Assembly: GCA_963742925.1 (NCBI GenBank)
Contig: CAVUNV010000008.1
Coordinates: 248,001-312,000, forward strand
DNA length: 64,000 bases
Direction: 5' to 3'
Origin: PALSA-612 sp963742925
GTDB taxonomy: Bacteria; Actinomycetota; Thermoleophilia; Gaiellales; Gaiellaceae
Positions 34,708 to 43,822 of this stretch are shown in pieces (position 1 is the first letter of the stretch; each line of letters begins with the position of its first letter). Position numbers and translations under genes: made by a program. The notes beneath the pieces were generated by a model. That model saw nothing but the letters and a program-made list of their open reading frames with translations. It did no database searches and was not told the DNA's origin.

Positions 34708-34842
34708 GGCGGGTTCTACCTCGTCGAGGCCGAGAACGTGGACGAGGCGATCGAGATCGCCGCCCGGATCCCGGGCGCACGCTACGGCACGATCGAGGTG
34801 CGGCCCGTGCTGCCGATGGGCGCGGAGGCCGCCTCCGCTTGA
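34708..34842 (+). pseudogene. YCII (DGPF) protein, C-terminal part
   Basis: Reads GGFYLVEAENVDEAIEIAAR, then IPGARYGTIEVRPVLPMG, the missing tail of the gene that starts at 26848. It stays in frame when joined to codon 78 of that gene. Its TGA overlaps a TTG of the sigma gene (TTGA), so the original operon was YCII followed by the sigma factor with translational coupling. Confidence 0.85.
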
Positions 34843-34844
34843 GC

Positions 34845-36056
34845 GTGGTCGAAGACGTCTTCCGTGAGCACTGGGGGCGCGCGGTCGCCGCGCTCGTCCG
34901 GGCCACGGGAGACGTCGATCTCGCCGAGGACGCCGTCCAGGAAGCGTTCGCGATCGCCGTCGAGCGCTGGCCGCAGGACGGCGTTCCGGCGAGCCCGCTC
35001 GGGTGGATCGTGACCACGGCCCGCAACCGCGCCATCGACCGCCTCAGGCGCGAGCGCACGCTCGCGGGGAAGCTGCCGGAGGTGGAGCGGCTCGCCGGGG
35101 CCGGGGAAGACGACCCGGAGGAGGACGAGGTGGAGAGCACGATCCCCGACGAGCGGCTCGAGCTGATCTTCACGTGCTGTCATCCGGCGCTCTCGCGCGA
35201 AGCACAGGTGGCGTTGACGCTCCGGCTGCTGGGAGGCCTGACCACCGACGAGATCGCGCGGGCCTTCCTGACCGGCGAGCCGACGATGGCCCAGCGGCTC
35301 GTGCGCGCGAAGCAGAAGATCCGGGTGGCCGGCATCCCGTTCCGGGTGCCGCCCGACCACCTCCTGCCGGATCGGCTGGCGGCGGTGCTCGCCGTCGTCT
35401 ATCTCATCTTCAACGAGGGCTACACGCGCGTCCGGCAAGACCTCTGCGCCGAGGCGATCCGGCTCGGGCGGATGCTCGCGGCCCTGATGCCGGACGAGCC
35501 GGAGGCGCTCGGGCTGCTCGCGCTGATGCTGCTGCACGACTCGCGGCGTGAGACCCGGGTCGACGCGGGCGGCTCGCTCGTGCTGCTCGAGGATCAGGAC
35601 CGCTCGCTCTGGGACGCGGCCTCGATCGTCGAGGGGCGGGAGCTCGTCGAACGGGCGCTGAGGTTGCGGCGGGTCGGCCCGTACCAGCTCCAGGCCGCGA
35701 TCGCCGCGTTGCATGCGGCATCGGAGCGCGACACCGACTGGCCGCAGATCGTGGCGCTGTACGGCGAGCTGGCGCGGCTCGTGCCCTCGCCCGTCGTCGA
35801 GCTGAACCGCGCCGCGGCGGTGGCGATGGCGGATGGGCCGGAGCGGGGCCTGGAGCAGATCGACCGGATCGAGGGGCTGGACGGCTACGTGTCGTTCCAC
35901 GCTGCACGGGCCGACCTCCTGCGCCGCCTCGATCGCAACGACGAGGCGGCGGCAGCCTACGAGCGTGCGCTCGCGCTTGCCCCCGAAGGGCCCGAGCGCG
36001 TCTTCCTCGCCGGCCGCCTCAACGAGATGCGCCACGTCTCTCCGGGCCATGTCTGA
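34845..36056 (+). CDS. ECF42-type RNA polymerase sigma factor with C-terminal extension
   Basis: A 403-residue sigma factor. Sigma-2 has EHWGRAVAALVRATGDVDLA and WIVTTARNRAIDRLRRER; sigma-4 has LTLRLLGGLTTDEIARAFL. The long C-terminal helical part (from FNEGYTRVRQDLCAEAIRLG to YERALALAPEGPERV, TPR-like) is typical of ECF42. In this group the extension replaces an anti-sigma factor. GTG at 34845 or TTG at 34839 are possible starts. It is linked to YCII partners and to the TGTCGA-CGTC promoters at 26790 and 27144. The 7.6-kb insertion now separates it from the promoter of its own operon. Confidence 0.9.
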   Translation: MVEDVFREHWGRAVAALVRATGDVDLAEDAVQEAFAIAVERWPQDGVPASPLGWIVTTARNRAIDRLRRERTLAGKLPEVERLAGAGEDDPEEDEVESTIPDERLELIFTCCHPALSREAQVALTLRLLGGLTTDEIARAFLTGEPTMAQRLVRAKQKIRVAGIPFRVPPDHLLPDRLAAVLAVVYLIFNEGYTRVRQDLCAEAIRLGRMLAALMPDEPEALGLLALMLLHDSRRETRVDAGGSLVLLEDQDRSLWDAASIVEGRELVERALRLRRVGPYQLQAAIAALHAASERDTDWPQIVALYGELARLVPSPVVELNRAAAVAMADGPERGLEQIDRIEGLDGYVSFHAARADLLRRLDRNDEAAAAYERALALAPEGPERVFLAGRLNEMRHVSPGHV

Positions 36057-36068
36057 GGGACAGTCCCT
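36056..36068. repeat. Short palindrome AGGGAC-A-GTCCCT
   Basis: It starts on the last base of the sigma gene stop codon. It shares GGGACAGTC with the 26-bp palindrome at 19967. It may serve as a weak transcription end or be a small repeat relic. Confidence 0.45.
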
Positions 36069-36115
36069 GCCACAGAAGTGTGACGGTCCGTCCACAGCCG
36101 GCTGCGCCGGACAGC

Positions 36116-36121
36116 GATAAT
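36116..36121 (+). promoter_or_regulatory. -10 box GATAAT of a likely leaderless promoter
   Basis: GATAAT ends 6 nt before the GTG of the cupin at 36128. No ribosome site intervenes. Confidence 0.5.
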
Positions 36122-36127
36122 CCGGGC

Positions 36128-36487
36128 GTGCCCGATGCCGACCCGCAGTTCGTCCGCTTCGAGGACGTCAAGGCGTTCGAGCTCGCCGCGGGCGTCAACG
36201 GGCGGCCGCTGTTCGGCAGCGGCGCGATGATCAACCTGATCGAGTTCGAGCCGGGCGCGGTCGTGCCGCTCCACAGCCATCCGCACGAGCAGCTCGGCAT
36301 CGTCCTGCGCGGCATGCAGGCGCTCGTCGTCGACGGCGAGCCGCACGAGCTCGGGCCGATGGAGGGCTACGTCCTGCCCAGCGGCGTCGAGCACTCGGCG
36401 TACTGCGGCCCGGACGGAGCGCTCGTGATCGACATCTTCCAGCCGGTGCGCGAGGACTATCGCGACCGCTGGCACGCGTTGCCGTAG
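36128..36487 (+). CDS. Cupin domain protein
   Basis: A 119-residue cupin. The metal motif is VVPLHSHPHEQLGIVLRG (three His and Glu-like Gln), and the second motif is YVLPSGVEHSAYCG. The layout fits small quercetinase/pirin-like or sensing cupins without a DNA-binding domain. GTG start from its own promoter. It ends two bases before the convergent RraA-like gene. The role is unknown. Confidence 0.8.
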   Translation: MPDADPQFVRFEDVKAFELAAGVNGRPLFGSGAMINLIEFEPGAVVPLHSHPHEQLGIVLRGMQALVVDGEPHELGPMEGYVLPSGVEHSAYCGPDGALVIDIFQPVREDYRDRWHALP

Positions 36488-36489
36488 CG

Positions 36490-37111
36490 CTAGAGCACGC
36501 CGAAGCGCTCGTACGCCTCGCTCGGCGGCATGCCCCCGGCCACGGCGGCGCGGAACTCGCTCTCCTTCGCGGCCTTCTCGCGCGCGGCTGCGACAACCGC
36601 CTCCTCGACGTCACCGGGAACGACCACCACGCCGTCCTCGTCCGCCGACGATCAGCGCACCCGGCTCGACGAGCACGCCGTCGATCTCGACGGGCTCGCC
36701 GTGGCCGACGACCTCCAGCCGGCCGTCGAGGTCGTACGGCACCGTCCCGCACCCGAAGAGCGCAAACCCGAGCCCGCGCACCTCCGGCAGGTCGCGGACG
36801 TAGCCCTCGCACAGGGCGCCGGCGGCGCCCCGCGCCAGGCACGCGGTCGCCATCAGCTCCCCGAAGAGGGCCGCATCCTTCGCTCGTCCTCCGGGGATGA
36901 CGACGACGGCTGCGGCCGGCACCGCGTCGAGCGCCTGCAGCAGACCTCGGTACGGATGCTCGGACGGCCCATCGACCCGCTCGAGCACGAGCGGGAACGC
37001 GCGACCCTCGACCCGTGACCCGCTGAGCGGGACGATGTCCGGCCCCAGGCACTGGCGGCGGCGCCCCGCGCGATCGAGTGCATCTGAGAGCAGCGAGGTT
37101 CGGAGCTCCAC
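36490..37111 (-). CDS. RraA-family (HMG/CHA aldolase-like) protein, frameshifted
   Basis: About 207 residues after repair. Features: LLSDALDRAGRRRQ, PYRGLLQALDAVPAAAVVVI, GRAKDAALFGELMATACLAR (the Gly-x-x-Ala-x-x-Gly-Glu site) and YVRDLPEVRGLGFALFG (Arg-Asp that binds metal and substrate). One extra base near 36650 moves the end into another frame (repaired DEDGVVVVPGDVEE, ending EAYERFGVL). Members are oxaloacetate decarboxylase/4-hydroxy-4-methyl-2-oxoglutarate aldolases or RNase E regulators; with aromatic breakdown genes around, an aldolase is more likely. It is divergent from the acyl-CoA synthetase with about 20 bp between starts. Confidence 0.83.
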
Positions 37112-37132
37112 GATGTGCCATCATCGCGCACC

Positions 37133-38674
37133 GTGTCGTTCTGGAACGTCCCCGACCGGTTCAACTTCACCCGCGACGTGGTCGAGCGGCGCACGGGGCC
37201 GGCGATGACCTTCGTCTCCGGCGAGGGCTCGCGTCGCGAGGTGAGCTTCGACGAGCTGAGCGCCCGGACGGCGCAGTGGACGAACCGGCTCGCCCGGGCC
37301 GGCGTCGAGCAGGGCGACCGGGTGCTCGTCCTCGTCGGCAAGACGCCGGAGTGGAGCCCGATCATGCTCGCGCTGCTCAAGCTCGGCGCCGTCTCGATCC
37401 CCTCCTCGGAGATGCTCCGCAACAAGGATCTCGCCTTCCGGATCGGTCACGCCGGCGCGCGCCTGATCGTCGCCGACCGGACCGCCGAGGCCGAGGTCAC
37501 CGGCCTCGAGGCGGACGTCCTCTACACCGACGCCGCGGCTCTCGACGAGGAGGCGGACCGCGCGCCCACCGCCGACACGGCTGCGACGGACACCGCCTTC
37601 ATCCTCTACACGTCCGGGACGACCAAGGACCCGAAAGGCGTCGTCCATACGCACGCCTACTGCTTCGCCAAGCGCATGCAGGCCGAGCGGTGGTTCACGG
37701 CGCGGCCCGGCGACCTGGCCTGGTGCACGGCCGCGACCGGTTGGGCGAAGTCGATCTGGAACGTCTTGCTCGGCCCGTGGAGCGCCGGCGCCTCGATCGT
37801 GCTGCACGAGGGAGCGTTCGATCCCGAGGAGCGCTTCCGGCTGATCGCCGATCTGGGCGTGACGGTCCTCTGCCAGGCACCGACCGAGTACCGGCTGATG
37901 GCGAAGCTCGACGGGCTCGACCGCTTCGACCTCTCGGGTGTCCGCCACATGGTCTCGGCGGGCGAGCCGCTCAACCCCGAGGTGATCAAGGCCTTCCGCG
38001 ACGCATTCGGCCTGACAATCCACGACGGCTACGGGCAGACCGAGAACACGCTTCTGGTCGGGAACCTCCCCGGCGCCGAGATCCGCCCCGGCTCGATGGG
38101 GCTGCCCTCGCCCGGTCACGAGATCGCGGTGATCGACGAGGAAGGCCGTGAGGTGCCCGAGGGCGAGGAAGGAGACATCGCGCTTCGGGGCCGCCCACCC
38201 AGCCTCTTCCGCGAGTACTACCGCGCGCCGGACGAGACGGCGGCCGTCTTCCGCGGCGACTGGTACGTGACCGGCGACCGCGCCACCCGCGACGCGGACG
38301 GCTACCTCTGGTTCACGGGGCGCGCCGACGACGTGATCCTCTCGGCGGCCTACCGGATCGGGCCGTTCGAGGTCGAGAGCGCCCTTCTCGAGCACGCCGG
38401 CGTCGCCGAGAGCGCCGTGATCGGCAAGGCCGACCCGGACCGCGGGCAGATCGTCAAGGCCTTCGTCGTCCTGCGCCCGGGCGTCGCCGGCTCGGACGGG
38501 CTCGTCCGCGAGCTGCAGGATCACTGCAAGCGCGTCACGGCGCCGTACAAGTACCCGCGCGAGATCGAGTTCGTCGACGAGCTCCCGAAGACGCGAAGCG
38601 GCAAGATCCGGCGCGTCGAGCTGCGCCGCCGCGAGGAGGAGCGGAGCACGCACGAATCCGTGCCGAGTTCGTAA
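37133..38674 (+). CDS. AMP-forming acyl-CoA synthetase (medium-chain/benzoate type)
   Basis: A 513-residue enzyme with VSFWNVPDRFNFTRDVVERR, P-loop FILYTSGTTKDPKGV, WCTAATGWAKSIWNVLLGPW, GYGQTENTLLVG, the A8 motif WFTGRADDVILSAAYRIGPF and the catalytic Lys in KTRSGKIRRVELRR. This is the ACSM/benzoate-CoA ligase branch. GTG at 37133 gives the usual N-terminus; GTG at 37115 would add six residues. It activates a medium-chain or aryl acid in the cytoplasm. It is separate from the molybdenum hydroxylase operon that carries the other ligase. Confidence 0.9.
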   Translation: MSFWNVPDRFNFTRDVVERRTGPAMTFVSGEGSRREVSFDELSARTAQWTNRLARAGVEQGDRVLVLVGKTPEWSPIMLALLKLGAVSIPSSEMLRNKDLAFRIGHAGARLIVADRTAEAEVTGLEADVLYTDAAALDEEADRAPTADTAATDTAFILYTSGTTKDPKGVVHTHAYCFAKRMQAERWFTARPGDLAWCTAATGWAKSIWNVLLGPWSAGASIVLHEGAFDPEERFRLIADLGVTVLCQAPTEYRLMAKLDGLDRFDLSGVRHMVSAGEPLNPEVIKAFRDAFGLTIHDGYGQTENTLLVGNLPGAEIRPGSMGLPSPGHEIAVIDEEGREVPEGEEGDIALRGRPPSLFREYYRAPDETAAVFRGDWYVTGDRATRDADGYLWFTGRADDVILSAAYRIGPFEVESALLEHAGVAESAVIGKADPDRGQIVKAFVVLRPGVAGSDGLVRELQDHCKRVTAPYKYPREIEFVDELPKTRSGKIRRVELRRREEERSTHESVPSS

Positions 38675-38728
38675 CGATTCTCCGCGGGACATTGCGGCAC
38701 CGCGGCCGCGCCGTCTACAAGCTCGGGG

Positions 38729-39217
38729 ATGCGAGAGACACGCGGCATCCCGACCATTCTGCTCGCCCTGCTGGCAGCGATCGTCGCCGTCGTGCTGCTC
38801 GCCCACCTGCTGCGTCGCTCGTCTGCCGCGCCGGCCCGTTACGCGGCGCGGCCGGCACTCACTCCCGGGGCGCTGAACCCCGACGTGACGCCGGCGACGA
38901 TCCGGCAGACGATCTGCTCGCGCGGCTGGACGAAGACGGTTCGGCCTCCGACCTCGTTCACATCGGCCCTGAAGCTCGTGCAGATGCGCAACTACGGATT
39001 CGCCGGCGGTCCGGCCGACTACCAGGAGGACCACTTCATCTCGCTCGAACTGGGCGGCGCGCCCACCGACCCGAAGAATCTCTGGCCCGAGCGGCGACCG
39101 CGAGCTGACGAGGTCGACGCGATCGAGAACGACCTGAACGCGCAGGTCTGCTCAGGCGGGCTCCGCCTCGCGGACGCCCAGCGCCGCGAGGCGGAAATCA
39201 AGTGGACGAAGGGCTAG
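38729..39217 (+). CDS. Secreted or membrane-anchored HNH-like hypothetical protein
   Basis: A 162-residue protein: an N-terminal hydrophobic span (IPTILLALLAAIVAVVLLAHL), then PGALNPDVTPATIRQTICSR and GWTKTVRPPTSFT, ending with QEDHFISLELGGAPTDPKNL and WPE. The last part resembles an HNH-type metal/nuclease fold (Asp-His, Gly-Gly, Asn-Leu). It is a common, uncharacterised actinobacterial family. Whether it cuts DNA outside the cell is unknown. Confidence 0.68.
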   Translation: MRETRGIPTILLALLAAIVAVVLLAHLLRRSSAAPARYAARPALTPGALNPDVTPATIRQTICSRGWTKTVRPPTSFTSALKLVQMRNYGFAGGPADYQEDHFISLELGGAPTDPKNLWPERRPRADEVDAIENDLNAQVCSGGLRLADAQRREAEIKWTKG

Positions 39218-39223
39218 AGGTCG

Positions 39224-40618
39224 CTATGCAGCCGGCTGGATGTTCTGGTTGACGTGGAAGACGTTCTGCGGGTCGTAGGTCGCCTTCGCCCTGGCGAGAC
39301 GCTCGTAGTTCGCGCCGTAGGTGGCCTTCACCCGGTCCTGGCCCTCGTCCATCATGAAGTTGACGTACGCGCCCCCCGCGGAGTACGGGTGCAGCGCCTC
39401 CCAGTAGCCGACCGCCCAGTCGCGCAGAGCAGGTGCGCCCGCCGGGTCGGGATCGACGCCGATGATCACCTGCGACCAGCGGGTGTCCCTGTACGCCCAC
39501 GGTGTCTCGTCCGGGCCGACGTCGTGCGCGGCGCCGTCGATCGGGTAGATGTGCGAGCCCGACTTCCAGCACGGCATCTTGTCGTTCCACTCCTCGTTGC
39601 GGGCCATCGCCTCGTCGGGGATCTCGTTGACGAAGTCGGCACGCCAGTACCACTGGTCACCGGGGCCGTAGAGGCCGTCGAACGCGGCGTTCAGCCCCGG
39701 GAGCGGCACGCGCCCGGCGCCGTGCATGAGCGGCGTCCCCACGGCCAGCATCGGGGCCATCAACTGCTCCGCCTCCTCGTCCGTGCCCACGATGCACCAG
39801 ACGACCCCGCACACCTTGCGCAGGTGGATCTCCTCCGGGAACGGCGGCCCGGGCGGGACGGTGTGGAAGGCGAAGAATCCGGTCGCGTTCCGCGGCAGCG
39901 TGGGCAGGAACTCGCGGTAGGCGGCGAGGACCTCCTCGGTGTCCTCGAGCGCCCAGAAGGTCGGACCGCCGACCACGTCGGACACGGGGTGCGCCCGGAA
40001 CGTGAACTCGGTCACGACGCCGAAGTTGCCGCCGCCCCCGCGCAGTGCCCAGAAGAGCTCCGCGTTCTCGTCGGCACTCGCCGTCACCTGCTCCCCGTCG
40101 GCGAGCACGACCTCGGCGGCGAGCAGGTTGTCGACCGTCAGGCCGTACCCGCGTGTCAGATGGCCGATGCCGCCGCCGAGCGTGAGCCCGCCGACACCGG
40201 TCGTCGAGATCACCCCGCACGGCACGGCCAGCCCGTGCTCGTGCGTCGCGGCGTCCACGTCCGCCCACGTACACCCGCCGCCGACGCGAGCCGTTTGCAG
40301 AGCGGGATCGACGGAGACCGACCGCAGCAGCGACAGATCGGCGACCACGCCGTCGTCCACGCTGCCGAGGCCGCCGCCGTTATGGCCGCCGCCTCGTACC
40401 GCCAGCGGCAGGTCGTGCGCGCGGGCGAAGCCGATGACATGCGCGACATCCTGGGACGATGCGCAACGGGCGATCACGGCCGGCCGTTTGTCGATCATCG
40501 CGTTGAACAACGCCCGCGCCTCGTCGTAGCCCGCGTCGTCCGGACCGATCAGCTCTCCCTCGAAGGCCGCGCCCAGCTCCTGCCGGGCGGCGTCCGCAGC
40601 AGCTCCCGTCGGTGTCAT
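39224..40618 (-). CDS. FAD-linked oxidase, berberine bridge enzyme-like (BBE)
   Basis: A 464-residue flavoprotein. The FAD domain has VIARCASSQDVAHVIGFARA and LAVRGGGHNGGG, whose His is the likely covalent FAD site, followed by TTGVGGLTLGGGIGHLTRGY. The Cys that makes the second FAD bond in bicovalent BBE enzymes is not at the usual place. The C-terminal BBE motif is NVFHVNQNIQP. It oxidises an alcohol, sugar or polyketide with O2. No signal peptide. It stands alone on the minus strand, close to the end of the plus-strand gene before it. Confidence 0.88.
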   Translation of the reverse strand: MTPTGAAADAARQELGAAFEGELIGPDDAGYDEARALFNAMIDKRPAVIARCASSQDVAHVIGFARAHDLPLAVRGGGHNGGGLGSVDDGVVADLSLLRSVSVDPALQTARVGGGCTWADVDAATHEHGLAVPCGVISTTGVGGLTLGGGIGHLTRGYGLTVDNLLAAEVVLADGEQVTASADENAELFWALRGGGGNFGVVTEFTFRAHPVSDVVGGPTFWALEDTEEVLAAYREFLPTLPRNATGFFAFHTVPPGPPFPEEIHLRKVCGVVWCIVGTDEEAEQLMAPMLAVGTPLMHGAGRVPLPGLNAAFDGLYGPGDQWYWRADFVNEIPDEAMARNEEWNDKMPCWKSGSHIYPIDGAAHDVGPDETPWAYRDTRWSQVIIGVDPDPAGAPALRDWAVGYWEALHPYSAGGAYVNFMMDEGQDRVKATYGANYERLARAKATYDPQNVFHVNQNIQPAA

Positions 40619-40718
40619 GGCTCCTCCTCGACTCGCGAGATCCTCGGGCCCGAGCCGGCCCGTTGGCCGCCGAGTCTACCGCGGGTCGGTCTCCCCTAAC
40701 GAGTGATTTTCGGCCGGG

Positions 40719-41108
40719 CTAGGGGACTCCTCCGCCCAGTACTGCCCGTTCCATGTCCGTGAGCGGTGCCGGTCGGCCCTCGGCGTCCACGTGCACGACG
40801 ACCAGAGAGCCCCGGACGCAGAGCTCGCCGTCGCGCGTGATCTCGAACGCCAAGGTGATCGACGTCTCGCCGAGCCGCTCGACGCGGATGCGCACCTCGA
40901 TCTCGTCCTCGAAGACGAGCACCTTCAGGAACTCGGCCTCGACGCGGCGCCGCGGGTAGTCCCCCCAGCCGTCGACGAGCCCGAGCTTCCGTCGCAGGCC
41001 GACCTCGGCGATCTCGGCCCACCGGAACGCGGCGGTGAAGTGGATCCGCCCGCCGGCGTCGGTGTCGACCCACGCGACCCTCGTCCGTTCGACGTGCTCC
41101 ACGGCCAT
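40719..41108 (-). CDS. Hotdog-fold thioesterase (4HBT-like)
   Basis: A 129-residue hotdog protein: VAWVDTDAGGRIHFTAAFRW with the active-site Asp of the 4-hydroxybenzoyl-CoA thioesterase class, WGDYPRRRVEAEFLKVLVFE and ITLAFEITRDGELCVRGSLV. It hydrolyses an acyl- or aryl-CoA. The ATG at 41108 is the natural start for this family (Asp in the first strand). It is divergent from the subtilase gene and fits the CoA-based breakdown genes nearby. Confidence 0.85.
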   Translation of the reverse strand: MAVEHVERTRVAWVDTDAGGRIHFTAAFRWAEIAEVGLRRKLGLVDGWGDYPRRRVEAEFLKVLVFEDEIEVRIRVERLGETSITLAFEITRDGELCVRGSLVVVHVDAEGRPAPLTDMERAVLGGGVP

Positions 41109-41272
41109 GGCCCGAAGTCTGCCCGAAAGGGCGAGGCGAATCCGTAGTTCCTGGCAACCCGGATCGGCCCCGGCGCTGATGCGATCGAGCCCCGTCGGCG
41201 GAAGCATTGGCGGTGAACGGGCATGCTCGTTGGTTGGGCTGCCCGTTGGGGTTCGAATCGAGGGGGTCACCC

Positions 41273-42670
41273 ATGCAGATCTCTGGCAGGCTCATCCTGC
41301 TCGGGTCGGCAGTGCTGCTCGCGTTGCTCGCACTGGGGGCCGGGTCGATTGCGCGCAGCGCAGCGCCCGAGCGCACGTACATCGTCGTCGTCCAGAATTC
41401 CGTCTCGAATCCGGCGGACGTGGCGACCGCGCGAGGCGCCACGCCGACCTTCGTCTACCACTTCGCGCTCAGAGGATTCGCTGCCCGCCTGACAGCCGCG
41501 CAGGTGAATGCGATCTCGGCCGACCCGCGTGTCAGGTTCGTCGAGCCGGACGGCACGGTCAGCGCGTCGACCACCCAGACCGGCGCGACCTGGGGGCTCG
41601 ATCGCATCGACCAGCGCCAGCTGCCGCTCTCGGGCACCTACACGTACCTCGCAACCGGATCCGGTGTGACGGCGTACGTGATCGACACCGGCATCCGGTT
41701 CACACACTCCGACCTCGAGGGCCGCGCCGTCAGCGGCTTCGACGCGATCGACGGCGGCTCCGCCGACGACTGCCACGGTCACGGCACCCATGTCTCCGGG
41801 ACGATCGGCGGCAAGGTGTACGGCGTCGCCAAGGGGGTCGAGCTCGTGGGTGTCCGGGTGCTCGACTGCTCGGGGAGCGGCACCGACTCGCAGGTGATCG
41901 CGGGTGTCGACTGGGTAACGGGGAACCACACGGCCGGCCGGCCCGCCGTCGCCAACATGAGCCTCGGCGGAGGACCGAGCGACGCGCTCGACATCGCCGT
42001 CCGGAACTCCATCGCAGACGGGATCAGCTACTCGATCGCCGCGGGTAACGACGGTGCCGACGCCTGCTCCTCTTCGCCGGCCCGCGTCGCCGAGGCGATG
42101 ACCATCAGCGCGACCGACCGCGGCGACGCGAAGGCATCCTGGGCGAACTTCGGCTCGTGCGTCGACTGGTTCGCGCCGGGGGTCGGCATCACGTCGGACT
42201 GGAACACGAGCGATACGGCGACGACGGTCCTGAGCGGGACGTCGATGGCGGCGCCGCACACGGCCGGGGTGGCCGCGCAGTACCTGCAGGGGAACACGTC
42301 GGCCTCCCCGTCCGCCGTCCGCGACGCGCTCTACACGCTGACGACGAAGAGCATCGTCAAGTCGTCGAACACCGCCAACAACCACCTGCTGTTCACCGAC
42401 GGCGGGCAGGGCAGTGGCCCTCCGCCGCCGCCGCAGATCACCAGCTTCACGCCGACGGCCGGACCGGTCGGGACGATGGTGACGCTGAGCGGCAAGAATT
42501 TCGTCAACGTGACGCAGGTCAAGCTCGGCCCGGCAGCCGCCACGTTCACGACGGTCAGTCCCACGCAGCTGAAGGCGCGAGTGCCGAGGCTTCCGGCCTC
42601 GTACTACCGCTGGCAGGTCACGACACCCTCCGGAACGGGAACCGGCTGGCCCCTCTTCAGGGTGACGTAA
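41273..42670 (+). CDS. Secreted subtilisin-like (S8) protease with IPT/TIG domain
   Basis: A 465-residue secreted protease: signal (LILLGSAVLLALLALGAGSI), an I9 inhibitor propeptide (YIVVVQNSVSNPADVAT to DPRVRFVEPDG), then the catalytic domain with Asp in AYVIDTGIRFTHSD, His in CHGHGTHVSGTIGG and Ser in LSGTSMAAPHTAGVAAQ. After a proline linker (GPPPPPQ) comes an IPT/TIG-like beta domain (FTPTAGPVGTMVTLSGKNF). It should mature outside the cell, probably resembling aqualysin/proteinase K. Confidence 0.93.
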   Translation: MQISGRLILLGSAVLLALLALGAGSIARSAAPERTYIVVVQNSVSNPADVATARGATPTFVYHFALRGFAARLTAAQVNAISADPRVRFVEPDGTVSASTTQTGATWGLDRIDQRQLPLSGTYTYLATGSGVTAYVIDTGIRFTHSDLEGRAVSGFDAIDGGSADDCHGHGTHVSGTIGGKVYGVAKGVELVGVRVLDCSGSGTDSQVIAGVDWVTGNHTAGRPAVANMSLGGGPSDALDIAVRNSIADGISYSIAAGNDGADACSSSPARVAEAMTISATDRGDAKASWANFGSCVDWFAPGVGITSDWNTSDTATTVLSGTSMAAPHTAGVAAQYLQGNTSASPSAVRDALYTLTTKSIVKSSNTANNHLLFTDGGQGSGPPPPPQITSFTPTAGPVGTMVTLSGKNFVNVTQVKLGPAAATFTTVSPTQLKARVPRLPASYYRWQVTTPSGTGTGWPLFRVT

Positions 42671-42727
42671 CCGGCGCGCAGGACGAGGAGCGGACGTGGC
42701 GGCGCTCGCCGCCGCGTCCCTCCCGCT

Positions 42728-43822
42728 TCACGGCCTGACGAGGACACGGCCGGGCGAGCCGCCGAGCGCCGCCTCGATCGCGTCGTTGATCCGGTCGAGG
42801 GGAAACGACGGGCCGAGCTGCGAGGCGAGATCGAGCCGCCCGGCGCGCACGTGCTCCAGGAGAATCGGCAGCGCGACGGCGGGGTCGGCGGAGCCGTAGA
42901 TCGTCCCGGTCAGAACACGCTCCCGGCGGACGAAGTCGACCGGATCGAGGTCGAGCCGCTTGCCCGCCGCCGGGAGGCCGACGATGACGCAGACACCGCC
43001 GTTCCGCGTCCACCGGAACGCCGCCTCGGTCGTCGCCGGGTCGCCGACCGCGTCGAACGCGTAGTCGACCCCGTCCGGAAGCTCGGCTTTCATCAGCCTC
43101 TTCAGGTCGTCCGGCCCGGCGACCCGCGTGGCCCCGAGCCGCAGCGCCTGCTCCAGCCGCGCCTCGAGCGGGTCGACGCACACGATCTCCGCGGCGCCCG
43201 CGATCCGCGCGCCCTGGACGAGGAACTGCCCGACACCGCCGGCCCCGACGACGAGCACGGACGATCCCGACTCGACGCGCGCGGCGAAGAGCGCCGCGCC
43301 CACACCTGTCAGCGCAGCGCAGCCGAGCAGCGCAGCCTGCTCGAGCGGCACGCCGTCGCCGACGGGCAGCGCGACGCGCTCCGAGACGACGATCCGCTCC
43401 GCGAGCGCACCCGTCGCGGTGCCGCGGTAGACGGTCTCCCCGTCCATCGCAAGCCCTGTCGTCCCGTCCGGGAGCGTGCTCGCGGCGATCGCCCGGTTCA
43501 GCGTCACGCACCGGGCCGGCCGGCCCGCCCGGCAGTCCGCGCACTCGCCGCAGGACGGAGCCCACGACAGGACGACCGCGTCACCGGGCCGGAGCGACGT
43601 GACGCCCTCCCCCACCTCCTCGACGACGCCGGCGCCCTCGTGCCCGAGCACGGTCGGCGTCGGCCGGCTCCACTCGCCCTTGACGGAGTGCAGGTCGGTG
43701 CCGCAGATCCCGACCGCCTCCATCCGGACGAGCACCTCGCCGGCACGCGGCGGCTCGATGTCGAGCTCGCGGACCTCGAACGGCCGCCCGGCCTCGAAGA
43801 AGACGGCCGCCCTGGTCTTCAC
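42728..43822 (-). CDS. Zinc-dependent alcohol dehydrogenase (medium-chain)
   Basis: A 364-residue zinc dehydrogenase. Catalytic zinc ligands lie in GICGTDLHS and VLGHEGAGVVEEVG; the structural zinc site is CGECADCRAGRPARC (all four Cys present). The Rossmann motif is VVGAGGVGQFLVQGARIAG. The second half fits class III/aryl-alcohol dehydrogenases. GTG at 43822 overlaps the cysteine-hydrolase stop. It is last in the SMP-30, hydrolase, dehydrogenase operon and oxidises an alcohol with NAD(P). Confidence 0.9.
   Translation of the reverse strand: MKTRAAVFFEAGRPFEVRELDIEPPRAGEVLVRMEAVGICGTDLHSVKGEWSRPTPTVLGHEGAGVVEEVGEGVTSLRPGDAVVLSWAPSCGECADCRAGRPARCVTLNRAIAASTLPDGTTGLAMDGETVYRGTATGALAERIVVSERVALPVGDGVPLEQAALLGCAALTGVGAALFAARVESGSSVLVVGAGGVGQFLVQGARIAGAAEIVCVDPLEARLEQALRLGATRVAGPDDLKRLMKAELPDGVDYAFDAVGDPATTEAAFRWTRNGGVCVIVGLPAAGKRLDLDPVDFVRRERVLTGTIYGSADPAVALPILLEHVRAGRLDLASQLGPSFPLDRINDAIEAALGGSPGRVLVRP

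Noticed and set aside
41249..41258. GGTTCGAATC, the T-loop signature of tRNA genes
   Set aside because: The bases around it cannot form the T-stem, and no acceptor, D or anticodon arms are present.
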